Part shown: piece after piece, positions 1 to 8,804 of the stretch
Layout of the letters: the number at the start of each line of letters is the position of its first letter
Numbering within the stretch: the first letter of the stretch is position 1
Assembly: GCF_000698575.1 (NCBI RefSeq)
Contig: NZ_JFHD01000013.1
Coordinates: forward strand, 1-64,000
From: Caballeronia zhejiangensis
GTDB lineage: Bacteria; Pseudomonadota; Gammaproteobacteria; Burkholderiales; Burkholderiaceae
Reading direction: 5' to 3'
Length of the DNA stretch: 64,000 nt
Made by a program: the position numbers and the translations under genes
Notes under the pieces: model-generated
The model's input: the letters and a program-made list of their open reading frames with translations, nothing else
What the model was told of the DNA's origin: nothing
The model's database searches: none

Positions 1-93
1 CCCGATGGGGCCTATGAGGGCACTCTTTAGGCAGCCCACGATGGACGAGAGGACTACCCAAATTGCGTGTGACCGCGGGCGTATCGGAAGCTG

Positions 94-180
94 CTTTCTT
101 TGCTTACTTTCTTTGCAGCAGCAAAGAAAGTGAGTGCCGCCCCGCACAGGGGCAATGCTAATAGACCGACACGAATACGG
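94..180. repeat. Dispersed-repeat-like element with strong hairpin
   Basis: Two 14-base arms (103-116 and 121-134) pair around a four-base AGCA loop, with one G:T pair. They are followed by a GC-rich tract reading GCCGCCCCGCACAGGGGC. I recognise this layout, a CTTTCTTTGC hairpin and then a CCCCGCACAGGGG core, as a type of element scattered between genes in Paraburkholderia and related genomes. That is from memory; only the hairpin is directly seen. It lies upstream of the fhc operon and may be a transcript-end or REP-like structure. Confidence 0.5.
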
Positions 181-205
181 GATCCGGCGAAATCAAAAAG
201 CGATA

Positions 206-246
206 AGCAAAAGCGAAAAGCAAAAGCAAAAGCAAAAGCAACAAAA
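206..246. repeat. Tandem AAAAGC hexamer tract upstream of fhcB
   Basis: About six imperfect copies of the hexamer AAAAGC/GCAAAA lie 31-71 bases upstream of the fhcB ATG at 277. The tract is very A-rich compared with the surrounding GC-rich DNA. Such a repeat could vary in copy number, or act as an A-rich upstream promoter or translation-enhancing element. Neither effect can be shown from one sequence. Confidence 0.7.
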
Positions 247-276
247 CCGGCACAGACCTTGCTCGAAAGGTCGACC

Positions 277-1539
277 ATGCCCGATACCTCCACCACGCCG
301 AGCGCCCCGTCCGCGGCCTCAAAACCTTGGACCTGTCCGTTCTGCCCTTTACTATGCGACGACATCACGCTCGCACCCACCGCCGATCACCGCCTCGCAG
401 CGCCGCACACCGCCTGCCCGCGTCTGGACGCCTCCCTTGCCCGCTTCGGTCCGAACGATGCAAGCCAGAAGCCCCAAATCGACGGGCAAGTCACCGACGA
501 AAAGTCGGCGCTCTCGCGAGCCGCCGCGATCCTGTCGAACGCACATCGGCCGCTATTCGGCGGTCTCGCGACCGACGTGTCCGGCGCACGCGCGCTCTAT
601 GAACTCGCCGCGCAGTGCGGCGCGATCCTCGATCACCTCCACGGCGACACGCTCGCCGACAGCAATCGCGCACTGCAAGATCGCGGCTCGTTCTTCACGA
701 CGCTCTCCGAAGTCCGCTCGCGCGCCGATCTCATCGTCGTGTTCGCGTGCGAGCCGTCGCGACGCTATCCGCGCTTCTTCGAGCGCATCGCAAGCGAGGG
801 CCGCGAGACAAAGTTTGTATTCATCGGATGTGACATCGATAAAGCCGCCAACGCCCAAGCCGAATCGATCCTCGCCAACGCCGATCCCTTCGACACACTC
901 GCGCTGTGGTCCGCGCTCGTCGAAGGCGGCCGTCCGATTCCAACGCCCGAACTCGTCGCGCTGACCGAACGCATCAACGCCGCGAAGTACACGGCGGTGA
1001 TCTACGAGCCCTCGGCGCTGCCGACGCAACACGCCGCGCTCGCGATCGAAGCGCTGCAACGCATCGTCAAGGCGATCAATCGCACCGCGCGCGCCGGCAC
1101 GCTCGCCCTCACCAGCGACGACGGCGCCGCGTCCGTCAATCAGGCGATCACATGGCTGTCGGGCTTTCCGCTGCGCACGCGCGTCGCATACGGCTTGCCG
1201 CTCGATCACGACGCGCATCGCTATCGCTCGGAAACGCTGCTGCAGCGCGGCGAAATCGACGCGCTCCTGTGGGTGTCCAGCTTCGCGCCCGAGCCGCTGC
1301 CCGCATCGCTCGATGCGAACGTGCCCGCGATCATCCTCGCGCACCCATCGACAGCCGTCCCCGCGCGCCACGCGCCGACCGTGTTCATCCCCGTCGCGAC
1401 GCCGGGCATCGACAGCGGCGGGCATCTGTTTCGCGTCGATACATCGGTGGTCGCGCCGCTCGCCGCCGCGCGCGATTACGCCTTGCCGACGGTCGCATCG
1501 ATCGCATCGCAACTCGCGCAGGCAAGGAGGCCCGCATGA
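277..1539 (+). CDS. fhcB: Formylmethanofuran dehydrogenase subunit B-like protein of the Fhc complex
   Basis: 420 aa subunit of the formyltransferase/hydrolase complex, which transfers formyl groups from tetrahydromethanopterin to a methanofuran analogue and releases formate during C1 oxidation in the cytoplasm. The N-terminus carries a Cys cluster (C20, C23, C27, followed by DD) as in FwdB-type proteins. The rest resembles the molybdopterin oxidoreductase fold. In methylotrophs this subunit is thought to have lost the dehydrogenase activity of the archaeal enzyme. The start at 277 is chosen because AAAGG lies just upstream; the frame stays open to 100 but that part is low-complexity Lys/Ala. 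It overlaps fhcA by four bases (ATGA). It is first in an fhcB-A-D-C operon. Confidence 0.9.
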   Translation: MPDTSTTPSAPSAASKPWTCPFCPLLCDDITLAPTADHRLAAPHTACPRLDASLARFGPNDASQKPQIDGQVTDEKSALSRAAAILSNAHRPLFGGLATDVSGARALYELAAQCGAILDHLHGDTLADSNRALQDRGSFFTTLSEVRSRADLIVVFACEPSRRYPRFFERIASEGRETKFVFIGCDIDKAANAQAESILANADPFDTLALWSALVEGGRPIPTPELVALTERINAAKYTAVIYEPSALPTQHAALAIEALQRIVKAINRTARAGTLALTSDDGAASVNQAITWLSGFPLRTRVAYGLPLDHDAHRYRSETLLQRGEIDALLWVSSFAPEPLPASLDANVPAIILAHPSTAVPARHAPTVFIPVATPGIDSGGHLFRVDTSVVAPLAAARDYALPTVASIASQLAQARRPA

Positions 1540-3230
1540 GCGTCACGCGCCTCAAAGGCGGCACGCTTTACGATCCGGCGAATGGCGTCGATGGCGAGAA
1601 GCGCGACATCCATATGCGCGATGGCCGCATCGTCGCCGATGCCGCGAACGAAAGCATCGACCGCGATTACGATGCGAGCGGCATGATCGTGATGGCGGGC
1701 GGCATCGATCTGCATTCGCACATCGGCGGCGGCAAGACGAATCTGTCGCGGCTGCTTCTGCCCGAGGATCATCGCGACGATCCGCGTGCCGTGCCCGATC
1801 GTCCGAACGAAGGCCGATACATGCGTCTGCCATCGTGCGGCGTGTGCGCGCCCGGCACGCTTGCCACCGGTTATCGCTATGCGGAAATGGGCTACACGGC
1901 CGCGTTCGAGCCGGCGATGATCGCGTCGAACGCGCGCCACGCGCATCTGGAAATGGGCGACACGCCGATCATCGATCACGGCGCCTACGTGATGATGGGC
2001 AACGACGAGCTCTTCCTGCAGATGCTCGCCGCGAAGGAAGACTTCGAACGTCTGCGCGATTACGTCGGCTGGACCATCGATTCGAGCAAGGCGCTCGGCG
2101 TGAAGGTCGTGAATCCGGGCGGCATATCGGCGTTCAAGTTCAATCAGCGTTCGCTGGATGTCGATGAAAAGCACGCGCATTACGGCATCACGCCGCGCGA
2201 CGTGTTGAGCACGCTCACGCGCGCGCTCACCGAGCTGCGCGTGCCGCATCCGCTGCATGTTCACGCAAGCAATCTCGGCGTGCCGGGCAACATCGAATCG
2301 ACGATCAGAACGATGGACACCGCCGATGGCCTGCCCATTCATCTGACGCATATCCAGTTCCATAGCTACGGCATGGAAGGCCCTCGCAAGTTTTCATCGG
2401 GCGCGCGCGCGATCGCCGATGCAGTGAACGCGCGGCCCAACGTGACGATCGATGTCGGCCAGATCATCTTCGGTCAGACCGTCACCGCATCCGGCGACAC
2501 GATGATGCAGTTCAAGAACGCGCCGATGGCCCGACCGCGCAAATGGGTGCTCGGCGATATCGAATGCGATGCGGGCTGCGGCATCGTGCCGTTCAAGTAC
2601 CGCGAACAGAGCTTCGTGAATGCGCTCCAATGGATCATCGGGCTCGAGATCTTTTTGCTCGTCGACGATCCGTGGCGCGTGTCGATGACCACCGATCATC
2701 CGAACGGCGCGCCGTTCACGAGCTATCCGCATCTGATCCGCTTGCTGATGGACAAGTCCTTTCGCGACGAACAACTCGACAAGCTGCACGCCGATGCGAA
2801 AACCGCGAGCGCGTTGAGCGAAATCACGCGCGAATTCTCGCTCTACGACATTGCGATCATCACGCGCGCCGGTCCCGCGAAACTGCTCGGCCTCACGGAT
2901 CGCGGGCATCTCGGCGCAGGCGCGGCGGCGGACATTGCCGTGTATCGCGACGATGACGATCGCGAGCGCATGTTCACATCGCCTGCTTACGTGTTCAAGG
3001 ACGGCGAGCTGATCGCGCGCGACGGCACGCTGCTCGCGACGCCCACCGGCGGCATCCATTACGTGCGCCCCGACTACGACCGCGCGATCGAAAAGCGCGT
3101 GCGCGAATTCACGCAGGCAAACCTCGCGACGCGCTTCGAGAACATCGCGATCGGCGACGATGAAATCTGCGCATGCTGCAACGGCGGGCGGCTGTTGCCC
3201 GTCGCATGCTTCGCTTCGAACGGGAGTTGA
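1536..3230 (+). CDS. fhcA: Formyltransferase/hydrolase complex subunit A (amidohydrolase)
   Basis: 564 aa, the expected length for FwdA/FhcA. It is an amidohydrolase-superfamily protein that hydrolyses the formyl group from formylmethanofuran to formate. The metal-binding motif HSH at residues 60-62 (DLHSHIGGGK) is visible, and further family signatures follow, such as HLTHIQFHSYG and TTDHPNGAPF. The ATG at 1536 overlaps the fhcB stop (ATGA) and is preceded by the strong site AAGGAGG, so translation is coupled. A C-terminal Cys-rich end (CACCNGG) is also present. Confidence 0.95.
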   Translation: MSVTRLKGGTLYDPANGVDGEKRDIHMRDGRIVADAANESIDRDYDASGMIVMAGGIDLHSHIGGGKTNLSRLLLPEDHRDDPRAVPDRPNEGRYMRLPSCGVCAPGTLATGYRYAEMGYTAAFEPAMIASNARHAHLEMGDTPIIDHGAYVMMGNDELFLQMLAAKEDFERLRDYVGWTIDSSKALGVKVVNPGGISAFKFNQRSLDVDEKHAHYGITPRDVLSTLTRALTELRVPHPLHVHASNLGVPGNIESTIRTMDTADGLPIHLTHIQFHSYGMEGPRKFSSGARAIADAVNARPNVTIDVGQIIFGQTVTASGDTMMQFKNAPMARPRKWVLGDIECDAGCGIVPFKYREQSFVNALQWIIGLEIFLLVDDPWRVSMTTDHPNGAPFTSYPHLIRLLMDKSFRDEQLDKLHADAKTASALSEITREFSLYDIAIITRAGPAKLLGLTDRGHLGAGAAADIAVYRDDDDRERMFTSPAYVFKDGELIARDGTLLATPTGGIHYVRPDYDRAIEKRVREFTQANLATRFENIAIGDDEICACCNGGRLLPVACFASNGS

Positions 3231-3233
3231 CGC

Positions 3234-4175
3234 ATGCGTATCAACGACACGCAGATCGACGACACCTTCGCCGAAGCCTTCCCGATGAAAGCGACGCGCC
3301 TCGTCATCACCGCGCATTCGTCGACGTGGGCGCGTCACGCGGCCAATTCGCTGACAGGCTTCGCGACGTCCGTCATCGATTGCGGCTGCGAGGCCGGCAT
3401 CGAACGCGATCTGTCCGGCGATGAAACGCCCGATGGCAGGCCCGGAATCGCGGTGCTGATCTTCGCGATATCGTCGAAGGAGCTCGCCAAGCAGATCGCG
3501 CGGCGCGTCGGCCAATGCGTGCTGACGTGCCCGACGACCGCCGTCTATGGCGGCATCGATCCCGCCAACACACGCGCGCCGCTCTCCGACAACGCGCCGC
3601 TCGGCGCGGGCCTGCGCTTCTTCGGCGACGGCTATCAAATATCGAAAGTGCTCGACGGCACACGCTATTGGCGCGTGCCCGTGATGGACGGCGAGTTCGT
3701 CTGCGAGGAATTCACCGCGACGGTGAAAGCGGTCGGCGGCGGCAATCTGCTGTTTCTCGCGCGCGACATCGACAGCGCGCTCAATGCGGCCGAATCCGCC
3801 GTCGCCGCGATGCATCGGCTGCCGAACGTCATCACGCCGTTTCCGGGCGGCGTCGTGCGCTCGGGATCGAAGATCGGATCGAAGTATGCGGGCGCGACGG
3901 CGTCCACGAACGATGCGTTCTGCCCGACGCTCGTCGGCTTGTCGAAGAAGAGCGAGCTGACGCCGGACATCGCGTGCGTGCTCGAAATCGTCATCGACGG
4001 CTTGACCGATGCCGATGTCGGCGCGGCGATGACCGCGGGCATCGCGGCGGCGACGAAGATCGGGCGCGCCGGCGGCGTGCTGCGCATTTCGGCGGGCAAC
4101 TACGGCGGCAAGCTCGGGCCGTACCATTTCAAGCTGCATGAACTGTCGAAGGATATCGACGGGAGCCGCGCATGA
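3234..4175 (+). CDS. fhcD: Formylmethanofuran:tetrahydromethanopterin formyltransferase
   Basis: 313 aa, near the usual length of the Ftr family. It catalyses transfer of the formyl group between tetrahydromethanopterin and the methanofuran analogue within the cytoplasmic Fhc complex. The sequence is full length, including the conserved segments CPTTAVYGG, PFPGGVVRSGSKIGSKY and the C-terminal NYGGKLGPYHF. It starts three bases after fhcA, with GGGAG just upstream, and overlaps fhcC by four bases (ATGA). It belongs to the H4MPT-linked formaldehyde oxidation pathway; the other pathway genes are not in this window. Confidence 0.95.
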   Translation: MRINDTQIDDTFAEAFPMKATRLVITAHSSTWARHAANSLTGFATSVIDCGCEAGIERDLSGDETPDGRPGIAVLIFAISSKELAKQIARRVGQCVLTCPTTAVYGGIDPANTRAPLSDNAPLGAGLRFFGDGYQISKVLDGTRYWRVPVMDGEFVCEEFTATVKAVGGGNLLFLARDIDSALNAAESAVAAMHRLPNVITPFPGGVVRSGSKIGSKYAGATASTNDAFCPTLVGLSKKSELTPDIACVLEIVIDGLTDADVGAAMTAGIAAATKIGRAGGVLRISAGNYGGKLGPYHFKLHELSKDIDGSRA

Positions 4176-4993
4176 ACGCCATCACGTTGCGCGTAAAAAA
4201 TGCGCCGGGCTTTCGCGTCGACGGGTCGAAATTACTGCCCGCGACGCTGGCGGAGATATCGGCGACAGAACTGCCGCGCATCACGCTGCAAGGCGCGGGC
4301 GAAACGTGCGCGCTCGGCGATCTTTTCGACATCGCGCAGGAACCAAGCGATGCGCCCGCACTCACGATAGAAGGCGATGCGCCGTGGCTCGATCGCATCG
4401 GCGCGAACATGACCGAAGGCACGCTCGCGGTGCACGGCGCTGCAGGCGATTACGCGGGCATGAAGATGTCCGGCGGCGAGTTGAACATACGAGGCGATGC
4501 GGGCGCATTCGCCGCGTGCGAGATGCAAGGCGGACGACTGTCGATTCACGGCAACGCCGGCGAGTTCGCCGCAAGTGCGCTGCCCGGCGACATGGAAGGC
4601 ATGACAGGCGGCACGCTCGCGATTCACGGCAGCGCAGGCGCGCGCCTCGCGGATCGCATGCGGCGCGGCACCGTGCTGGTCGCGGGCGATGCGGGCGATT
4701 TCGCCGCGTCGCGGCTCGTCGCGGGCTCGGTCTGCATCGGCGGGAAAGTGGGCGCACACTTGGGCTACGGCATGCGGCGCGGCACGGTGTTGCTGGCAAA
4801 TGCGCCATCCCGCATTCCGCCGACGTTCACCGAAGGCGGGCGCGGCTTCGACGTCTTCTGGCTGCTGTTCACGCGCATGCTCGCGCGCGAGATCGCACCC
4901 TTTTCGCAGTTCGCTGGCAAGATATTGCCGCGACGCTACGCGGGCGATCTCGCCGTCGATGGACGGGGGGAATTGCTGATCGCCAATTCGTAG
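4172..4993 (+). CDS. fhcC: Formyltransferase/hydrolase complex subunit C
   Basis: 273 aa FwdC-like subunit with a beta-helix made of repeated G-x-x-x-G-x-x-M-x-x-G units (for example GNAGEFAASALPGDMEGMTG). This fold is shared with the GltB C-terminal domain. It is thought to be a structural subunit of the Fhc complex. The ATG overlaps the fhcD stop by four bases. It is the last fhc gene; the next coupled reading frame begins within 15 bases, so the operon probably continues into the cytochrome b561 and pqq genes. Confidence 0.93.
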   Translation: MNAITLRVKNAPGFRVDGSKLLPATLAEISATELPRITLQGAGETCALGDLFDIAQEPSDAPALTIEGDAPWLDRIGANMTEGTLAVHGAAGDYAGMKMSGGELNIRGDAGAFAACEMQGGRLSIHGNAGEFAASALPGDMEGMTGGTLAIHGSAGARLADRMRRGTVLVAGDAGDFAASRLVAGSVCIGGKVGAHLGYGMRRGTVLLANAPSRIPPTFTEGGRGFDVFWLLFTRMLAREIAPFSQFAGKILPRRYAGDLAVDGRGELLIANS

Positions 4994-5007
4994 CAAGGAG
5001 ATGAACA

Positions 5008-5043
5008 ATGGACCGTTGGCACTTCCGGGGAGACACGCCATGA
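5008..5043 (+). CDS. Possible 11-codon leader ORF before cytochrome b561
   Basis: A tiny frame, MDRWHFRGDTP, sits seven bases after a consensus AAGGAG site (4995-5000). Its TGA overlaps the ATG of the next gene (ATGA at 5040-5043). The position is where pqqA is often found, but the peptide lacks the E-x3-Y pair of PqqA and is too short. It may only serve translational coupling, or the AAGGAG may serve an in-frame start at 5001 of the cytochrome gene with no spacing. Low confidence that it is a real gene. Confidence 0.22.
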   Translation: MDRWHFRGDTP

Positions 5044-5612
5044 GCACCGCGCGGACATCAGCAACGTCGCGCGACGGCCGTATCGATGCCGCAAGCGAGC
5101 GTTACGCAGGCCCGATGATCGCGTTGCACTGGATAATTGCGATCGCAATCATCGCGATGCTGTGCATCGGCTTCTATATGGTCGGCCTGCCGCGCGGGTT
5201 GCCGTTCAAGTCGGACCTCATCAACTTCCACAAGTCGCTCGGAATCACCGTTTTCCTGCTGGTGCTGCTCCGCATCCTGGCACGTCTGGCTTATCGCCGG
5301 CCGCCTTTGCCGCCGATGCGAACGTGGCAACGCGCCGCCGCGAGCATTACGCAGGCTCTTTTATACGTTGGCATGGTGGCGATGCCGCTCACCGGTTATC
5401 TCGGCTCGTCGTTCAACAAGTTCGGCACGAAGTTCTGGGGCATCGCGCTGCCGCAATGGGGCTGGGACGACAAATCCATGCGGCAGATCTTCTTCGGCAT
5501 TCACGAGTATCTGGCGTGGATCATGGCCGCGCTCGTCATCGTGCATTTTCTCGGCGCGATGAAGCATCAGTTGATCGATCGCGACGGTCTCTTGCGGAGG
5601 ATGCTGCCTTGA
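5040..5612 (+). CDS. Cytochrome b561 family membrane protein
   Basis: 190 aa protein with four predicted membrane helices and the heme-ligand histidines expected of prokaryotic b561: ALHW near the first helix, NFHKSLG, GIHEYLAW and VHFLGAMKH. It probably moves electrons between quinone and a periplasmic partner. Start 5040 is favoured by GGGGAG seven bases upstream; an in-frame ATG at 5001 would add 13 residues. Lying between fhc and pqq genes, it may serve a PQQ-dependent dehydrogenase, but this is inference. Its TGA overlaps the pqqB start. Confidence 0.85.
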   Translation: MSTARTSATSRDGRIDAASERYAGPMIALHWIIAIAIIAMLCIGFYMVGLPRGLPFKSDLINFHKSLGITVFLLVLLRILARLAYRRPPLPPMRTWQRAAASITQALLYVGMVAMPLTGYLGSSFNKFGTKFWGIALPQWGWDDKSMRQIFFGIHEYLAWIMAALVIVHFLGAMKHQLIDRDGLLRRMLP

Positions 5613-6529
5613 AGATTCGCGTGCTCGGTTCATCGGCGGGTGGCGGCTTTCCGCAATGGAACTGCAACTGCCGCAATTGCGATGGCGTGCGGCGCGGCTC
5701 CATTCTGGCGCGTGCGCGCACTCAGTCGTCCATTGCTGTTACCGATAACGGCGAGGACTGGCTGGTCGTCAACGCATCGCCGGACATTCTTGCGCAGATC
5801 GCCGCAAACCCGGAATTGCAGCCCGCGCGCCGCGTGCGCGACACCGGCATCGCTGCCGTCATCACGATGGATGCGCAGATCGATCATGTCACCGGTCTGC
5901 TGATGCTGCGCGAGCGCGGCACGCCCTTGCCGCTCTATACGACGGACGCCGTGTGGCAGGACCTCTCGACGGGCTTTCCCATCACGTCGATTCTTTCGCA
6001 TTACTGTGGCGTCGAGCACAGGCGCATCGCGCTCGATGGCGCATCGTTGTCCGTGCCTGAGCTGCCGCGCGTGGGCATCGACGCATTGCCTCTGTCGAGC
6101 AAGGCGCCGCCGTATTCGCCGCATCGCGATGCGCCGGAAACAGGCGACAACATTGGCCTTATGTTCACGAATCGCGCTTCGGGCAAGCGCGCATTCTATG
6201 CGCCGGGGCTCGGCGCGCTGGAGCCGCATGTGCTCGATGCGATGCGCGAAGCAGACTTGCTGCTCGTCGATGGCACCGTCTGGACCGACGATGAAATGAT
6301 TCGCCTCGGCCTCACGAAGAAGACCGGCAAGGATATGGGCCATCTCGCGCAAACCGGCGCGGGCGGCATGATCGACGTGCTCGATTCGATCGATCGCGCG
6401 GGCGTGCGCAAGGTGCTGATCCACATCAACAACACGAACCCGATCCTCATCGAGGATGGACCTGAAAGGCGCATGTTGTCGGAGCACGGCATCGAGGTCG
6501 CGCACGACGGCATGACTTTCGAGCTGTGA
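5609..6529 (+). CDS. pqqB: PQQ biosynthesis protein PqqB
   Basis: 306 aa, standard PqqB length. It is a metallo-beta-lactamase-fold protein, reported for the family to act as a hydroxylase in late PQQ synthesis. The N-terminus MKIRVLGSSAGGGFPQWNCNC is diagnostic. The start codon is TTG at 5609, overlapping the previous TGA, with GCGGAGG eight bases upstream. The TQIDHVTG-like metal motif appears here as MDAQIDHVTGLL. It is the first gene of pqqBCDE. Confidence 0.95.
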   Translation: MKIRVLGSSAGGGFPQWNCNCRNCDGVRRGSILARARTQSSIAVTDNGEDWLVVNASPDILAQIAANPELQPARRVRDTGIAAVITMDAQIDHVTGLLMLRERGTPLPLYTTDAVWQDLSTGFPITSILSHYCGVEHRRIALDGASLSVPELPRVGIDALPLSSKAPPYSPHRDAPETGDNIGLMFTNRASGKRAFYAPGLGALEPHVLDAMREADLLLVDGTVWTDDEMIRLGLTKKTGKDMGHLAQTGAGGMIDVLDSIDRAGVRKVLIHINNTNPILIEDGPERRMLSEHGIEVAHDGMTFEL

Positions 6530-6551
6530 CATTCGCACTGGAGACCGTTAG

Positions 6552-7298
6552 ATGTTCGACCCGATGCTCAACCCGACCACAGGCCCGATCTTCACGAAAG
6601 TGACAGACGAAGGCCCCGCGTGGACGCGCGACGAATTCGAAGCGCAGTTGCGCGCGAAGGGCACGGCGTATCACATTCATCATCCGTTCAACGTGAAGAT
6701 GAACAGCGGCGGCTGCTCGAAGGAACAGATACGCGGCTGGGTCGCGAACCGCTTCTATTATCAGATCAACATTCCGCTGAAGGATGCGGCGGTGATGTCG
6801 AATTGCCCCGATCGCGACACGCGCCGCCGCTGGGTGCTGCGCATTCTCGATCACGATGGCTACGACGATCAGCCCGGCGGCATCGAGGCATGGGCGCGTC
6901 TTGGCGATGCGGTCGGCCTCTCGCGCGACGATCTATGGTCGCTCAAGCTGGTGACGCCGGGCGTGCGCTTCGCCGTCGATGCCTACGTGAACTTCGCACG
7001 GCGTGCGCCGTGGCAGGAGTCGGTGTGTTCATCGCTTACGGAGATGTTCGCGCCGCAGATTCACAAGGACCGGCTCGCGACATGGCCCGAGCATTACAAG
7101 TGGATCGAGCCCGAAGGGCTTTCGTATTTCCGCTCGCGCGTGTCGCTTGCGCAGCGCGATGTCGAGCACGGTCTCGAAGTGACGCTCGCGCATTTCACGA
7201 CGCGTCAGGAACAGCAACGCGCGCTCGATATCCTGCAGTTCAAGCTCGATATTCTCTGGACCATGCTCGATTCCATCGAAAAGGCTTTTCCGCAATGA
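6552..7298 (+). CDS. pqqC: Pyrroloquinoline-quinone synthase PqqC
   Basis: 248 aa, full length. It catalyses the final cofactor-free oxidation and ring closure that yields PQQ, in the cytoplasm. Recognisable family segments are [14 protein letters not shown], the conserved [15 protein letters not shown] helix and ILDHDG, which supply active-site His, Arg and Tyr residues. It begins 22 bases after pqqB, with CTGGAG upstream, and overlaps pqqD by four bases (ATGA). Confidence 0.97.
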   Translation: MFDPMLNPTTGPIFTKVTDEGPAWTRDEFEAQLRAKGTAYHIHHPFNVKMNSGGCSKEQIRGWVANRFYYQINIPLKDAAVMSNCPDRDTRRRWVLRILDHDGYDDQPGGIEAWARLGDAVGLSRDDLWSLKLVTPGVRFAVDAYVNFARRAPWQESVCSSLTEMFAPQIHKDRLATWPEHYKWIEPEGLSYFRSRVSLAQRDVEHGLEVTLAHFTTRQEQQRALDILQFKLDILWTMLDSIEKAFPQ

Positions 7299-7603
7299 GC
7301 GATACGAACCCGACTCAACGCAAGCAGGAAGCCGTCGAAGCGCCGGACGATTCGTTGCATCCGAAACTAAAACGCCTCTTCCGGCTGCAATGGGAACCTG
7401 CGCAGAACGCGCATGTGCTGCTTTATCCGGAAGGCATGGTGAAGCTCAATCAGAGCGCATCGGAGATTCTTCTGCGATGCGACGGCACGCGCGATATCCC
7501 CGCGCTCGTCGCCGATCTGGAGCAGGCGTTCAATGCGACCGGCCTCGGCGACGACGTGCGCGCGTTCATCGCCGGCGCGCGTGCGCGAGGCTGGCTGGAG
7601 TAG
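7295..7603 (+). CDS. pqqD: PQQ peptide chaperone PqqD
   Basis: 102 aa. PqqD is the RiPP recognition element that binds the PqqA peptide and presents it to PqqE. The body ([21 protein letters not shown], then [14 protein letters not shown]) matches the family. The N-terminus is an acidic extension of about 25 residues. The ATG overlaps the pqqC stop. In some bacteria pqqC and pqqD are fused; here they are separate. Confidence 0.93.
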   Translation: MSDTNPTQRKQEAVEAPDDSLHPKLKRLFRLQWEPAQNAHVLLYPEGMVKLNQSASEILLRCDGTRDIPALVADLEQAFNATGLGDDVRAFIAGARARGWLE

Positions 7604-7607
7604 CGTC

Positions 7608-8804
7608 ATGACCGACTTGTCCGAACCGATTGCGAAGCCCGAGCACGAAGACGCAACCGTCGCGCCGCCGCTCTGGCTGCTTGCCGAGCTCACGTATCGC
7701 TGTCCGCTGCATTGCGTGTTCTGCTACAACCCGGTGAATTACGCCGATCACACGCGCGAGCTGGACACCGATCAATGGATCGACGTATTGCGTCAGGCAC
7801 GCGCGCTGGGCGCCGCGCAACTCGGCTTCTCCGGCGGCGAGCCGCTCTTGCGCGACGATCTCGAAACGCTCGTCGGCGAAGCGCGGAAGCTCGGCTTTTA
7901 TACGAACCTCATCACATCGGGCATCGGTCTGACGGAGAAGCGCATCAGTGCGTTGCAGGACGCCGGGCTCGATCACATACAGCTTTCGTTTCAGGACTCG
8001 TCGCAGGAATTGAACGACTTCCTTTCCAGCACGAAGACCTTCGACTACAAGAAGCGCGTCGCGAATCTCATCAAGGCGCATGGCTTTCCGATGGTGCTCA
8101 ATTGCGTGCTTCACCGCTATAACCTGCCGCATATCGGACGCATCATCGACATGGCGCTCGCGATGGGCGCGGAGTATCTCGAACTCGCGAACACGCAGTA
8201 TTACGGCTGGGCGCACAAGAATCGCGCGCAACTCATGCCGACCAAAGAGCAGCTCGACGAAGCCGAAGCGGTGGTCGAACGCTATCGCGGCGAGATCGGC
8301 GACCGGTGCAAGATCTTCTTCGTCGTGCCGGATTACTACGAGCGCAGACCGAAGCGCTGCATGAACGGCTGGGGCTCGGTGTTTCTCGGCATCGCGCCCG
8401 ATGGCGCCGCGCTGCCGTGTCATACCGCGCGGTCATTGCCGGGCCTCACGTTTCCGAACGTCACCGATATGTCGATCAAGGACATCTGGTACGAGAGCGA
8501 TGCGTTCAACCGGTTTCGCGGCTTCGGCTGGATGAAGGAGCCGTGCCGCAGTTGCGACGAGAAGGCCATCGACATGGGCGGCTGCCGCTGTCAGGCGTAT
8601 CTGCTGACGCAGGACCCCGCGAATGCCGATCCGGTTTGCGACAAGTCCCCGCATCACGAGCGCGTGATCGAAGTCGTGCGCGCTGCATCGGCACGGCAGG
8701 AACCGCAAGAGCAACCCATCGTCTTTCGCAACGATGCGAACTCGAAGCGCATCGCGGCCGAGGCCTCCGGTAGTGGTTCAAAAGAAGGAGAAGACAAGCC
8801 ATGA
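7608..8804 (+). CDS. pqqE: PqqA peptide cyclase PqqE (radical SAM)
   Basis: 398 aa radical SAM enzyme that cross-links Glu and Tyr of PqqA. The SAM cluster motif Cx3Cx2C is at C32, C36 and C39 (CPLHCVFC). The SPASM region near the end has the pattern CRSCDEKAIDMGGCRCQA. The start at 7608 lies four bases after the pqqD stop. It overlaps the following response regulator gene by four bases. The last 30 or so residues form a variable tail. Confidence 0.96.
   Translation: MTDLSEPIAKPEHEDATVAPPLWLLAELTYRCPLHCVFCYNPVNYADHTRELDTDQWIDVLRQARALGAAQLGFSGGEPLLRDDLETLVGEARKLGFYTNLITSGIGLTEKRISALQDAGLDHIQLSFQDSSQELNDFLSSTKTFDYKKRVANLIKAHGFPMVLNCVLHRYNLPHIGRIIDMALAMGAEYLELANTQYYGWAHKNRAQLMPTKEQLDEAEAVVERYRGEIGDRCKIFFVVPDYYERRPKRCMNGWGSVFLGIAPDGAALPCHTARSLPGLTFPNVTDMSIKDIWYESDAFNRFRGFGWMKEPCRSCDEKAIDMGGCRCQAYLLTQDPANADPVCDKSPHHERVIEVVRAASARQEPQEQPIVFRNDANSKRIAAEASGSGSKEGEDKP

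Noticed and set aside
54..380. 108-codon minus-strand frame over the left repeat
   Set aside because: Its body is repeats of Ala-Phe encoded by the hexamer tract and it overlaps the start of fhcB.
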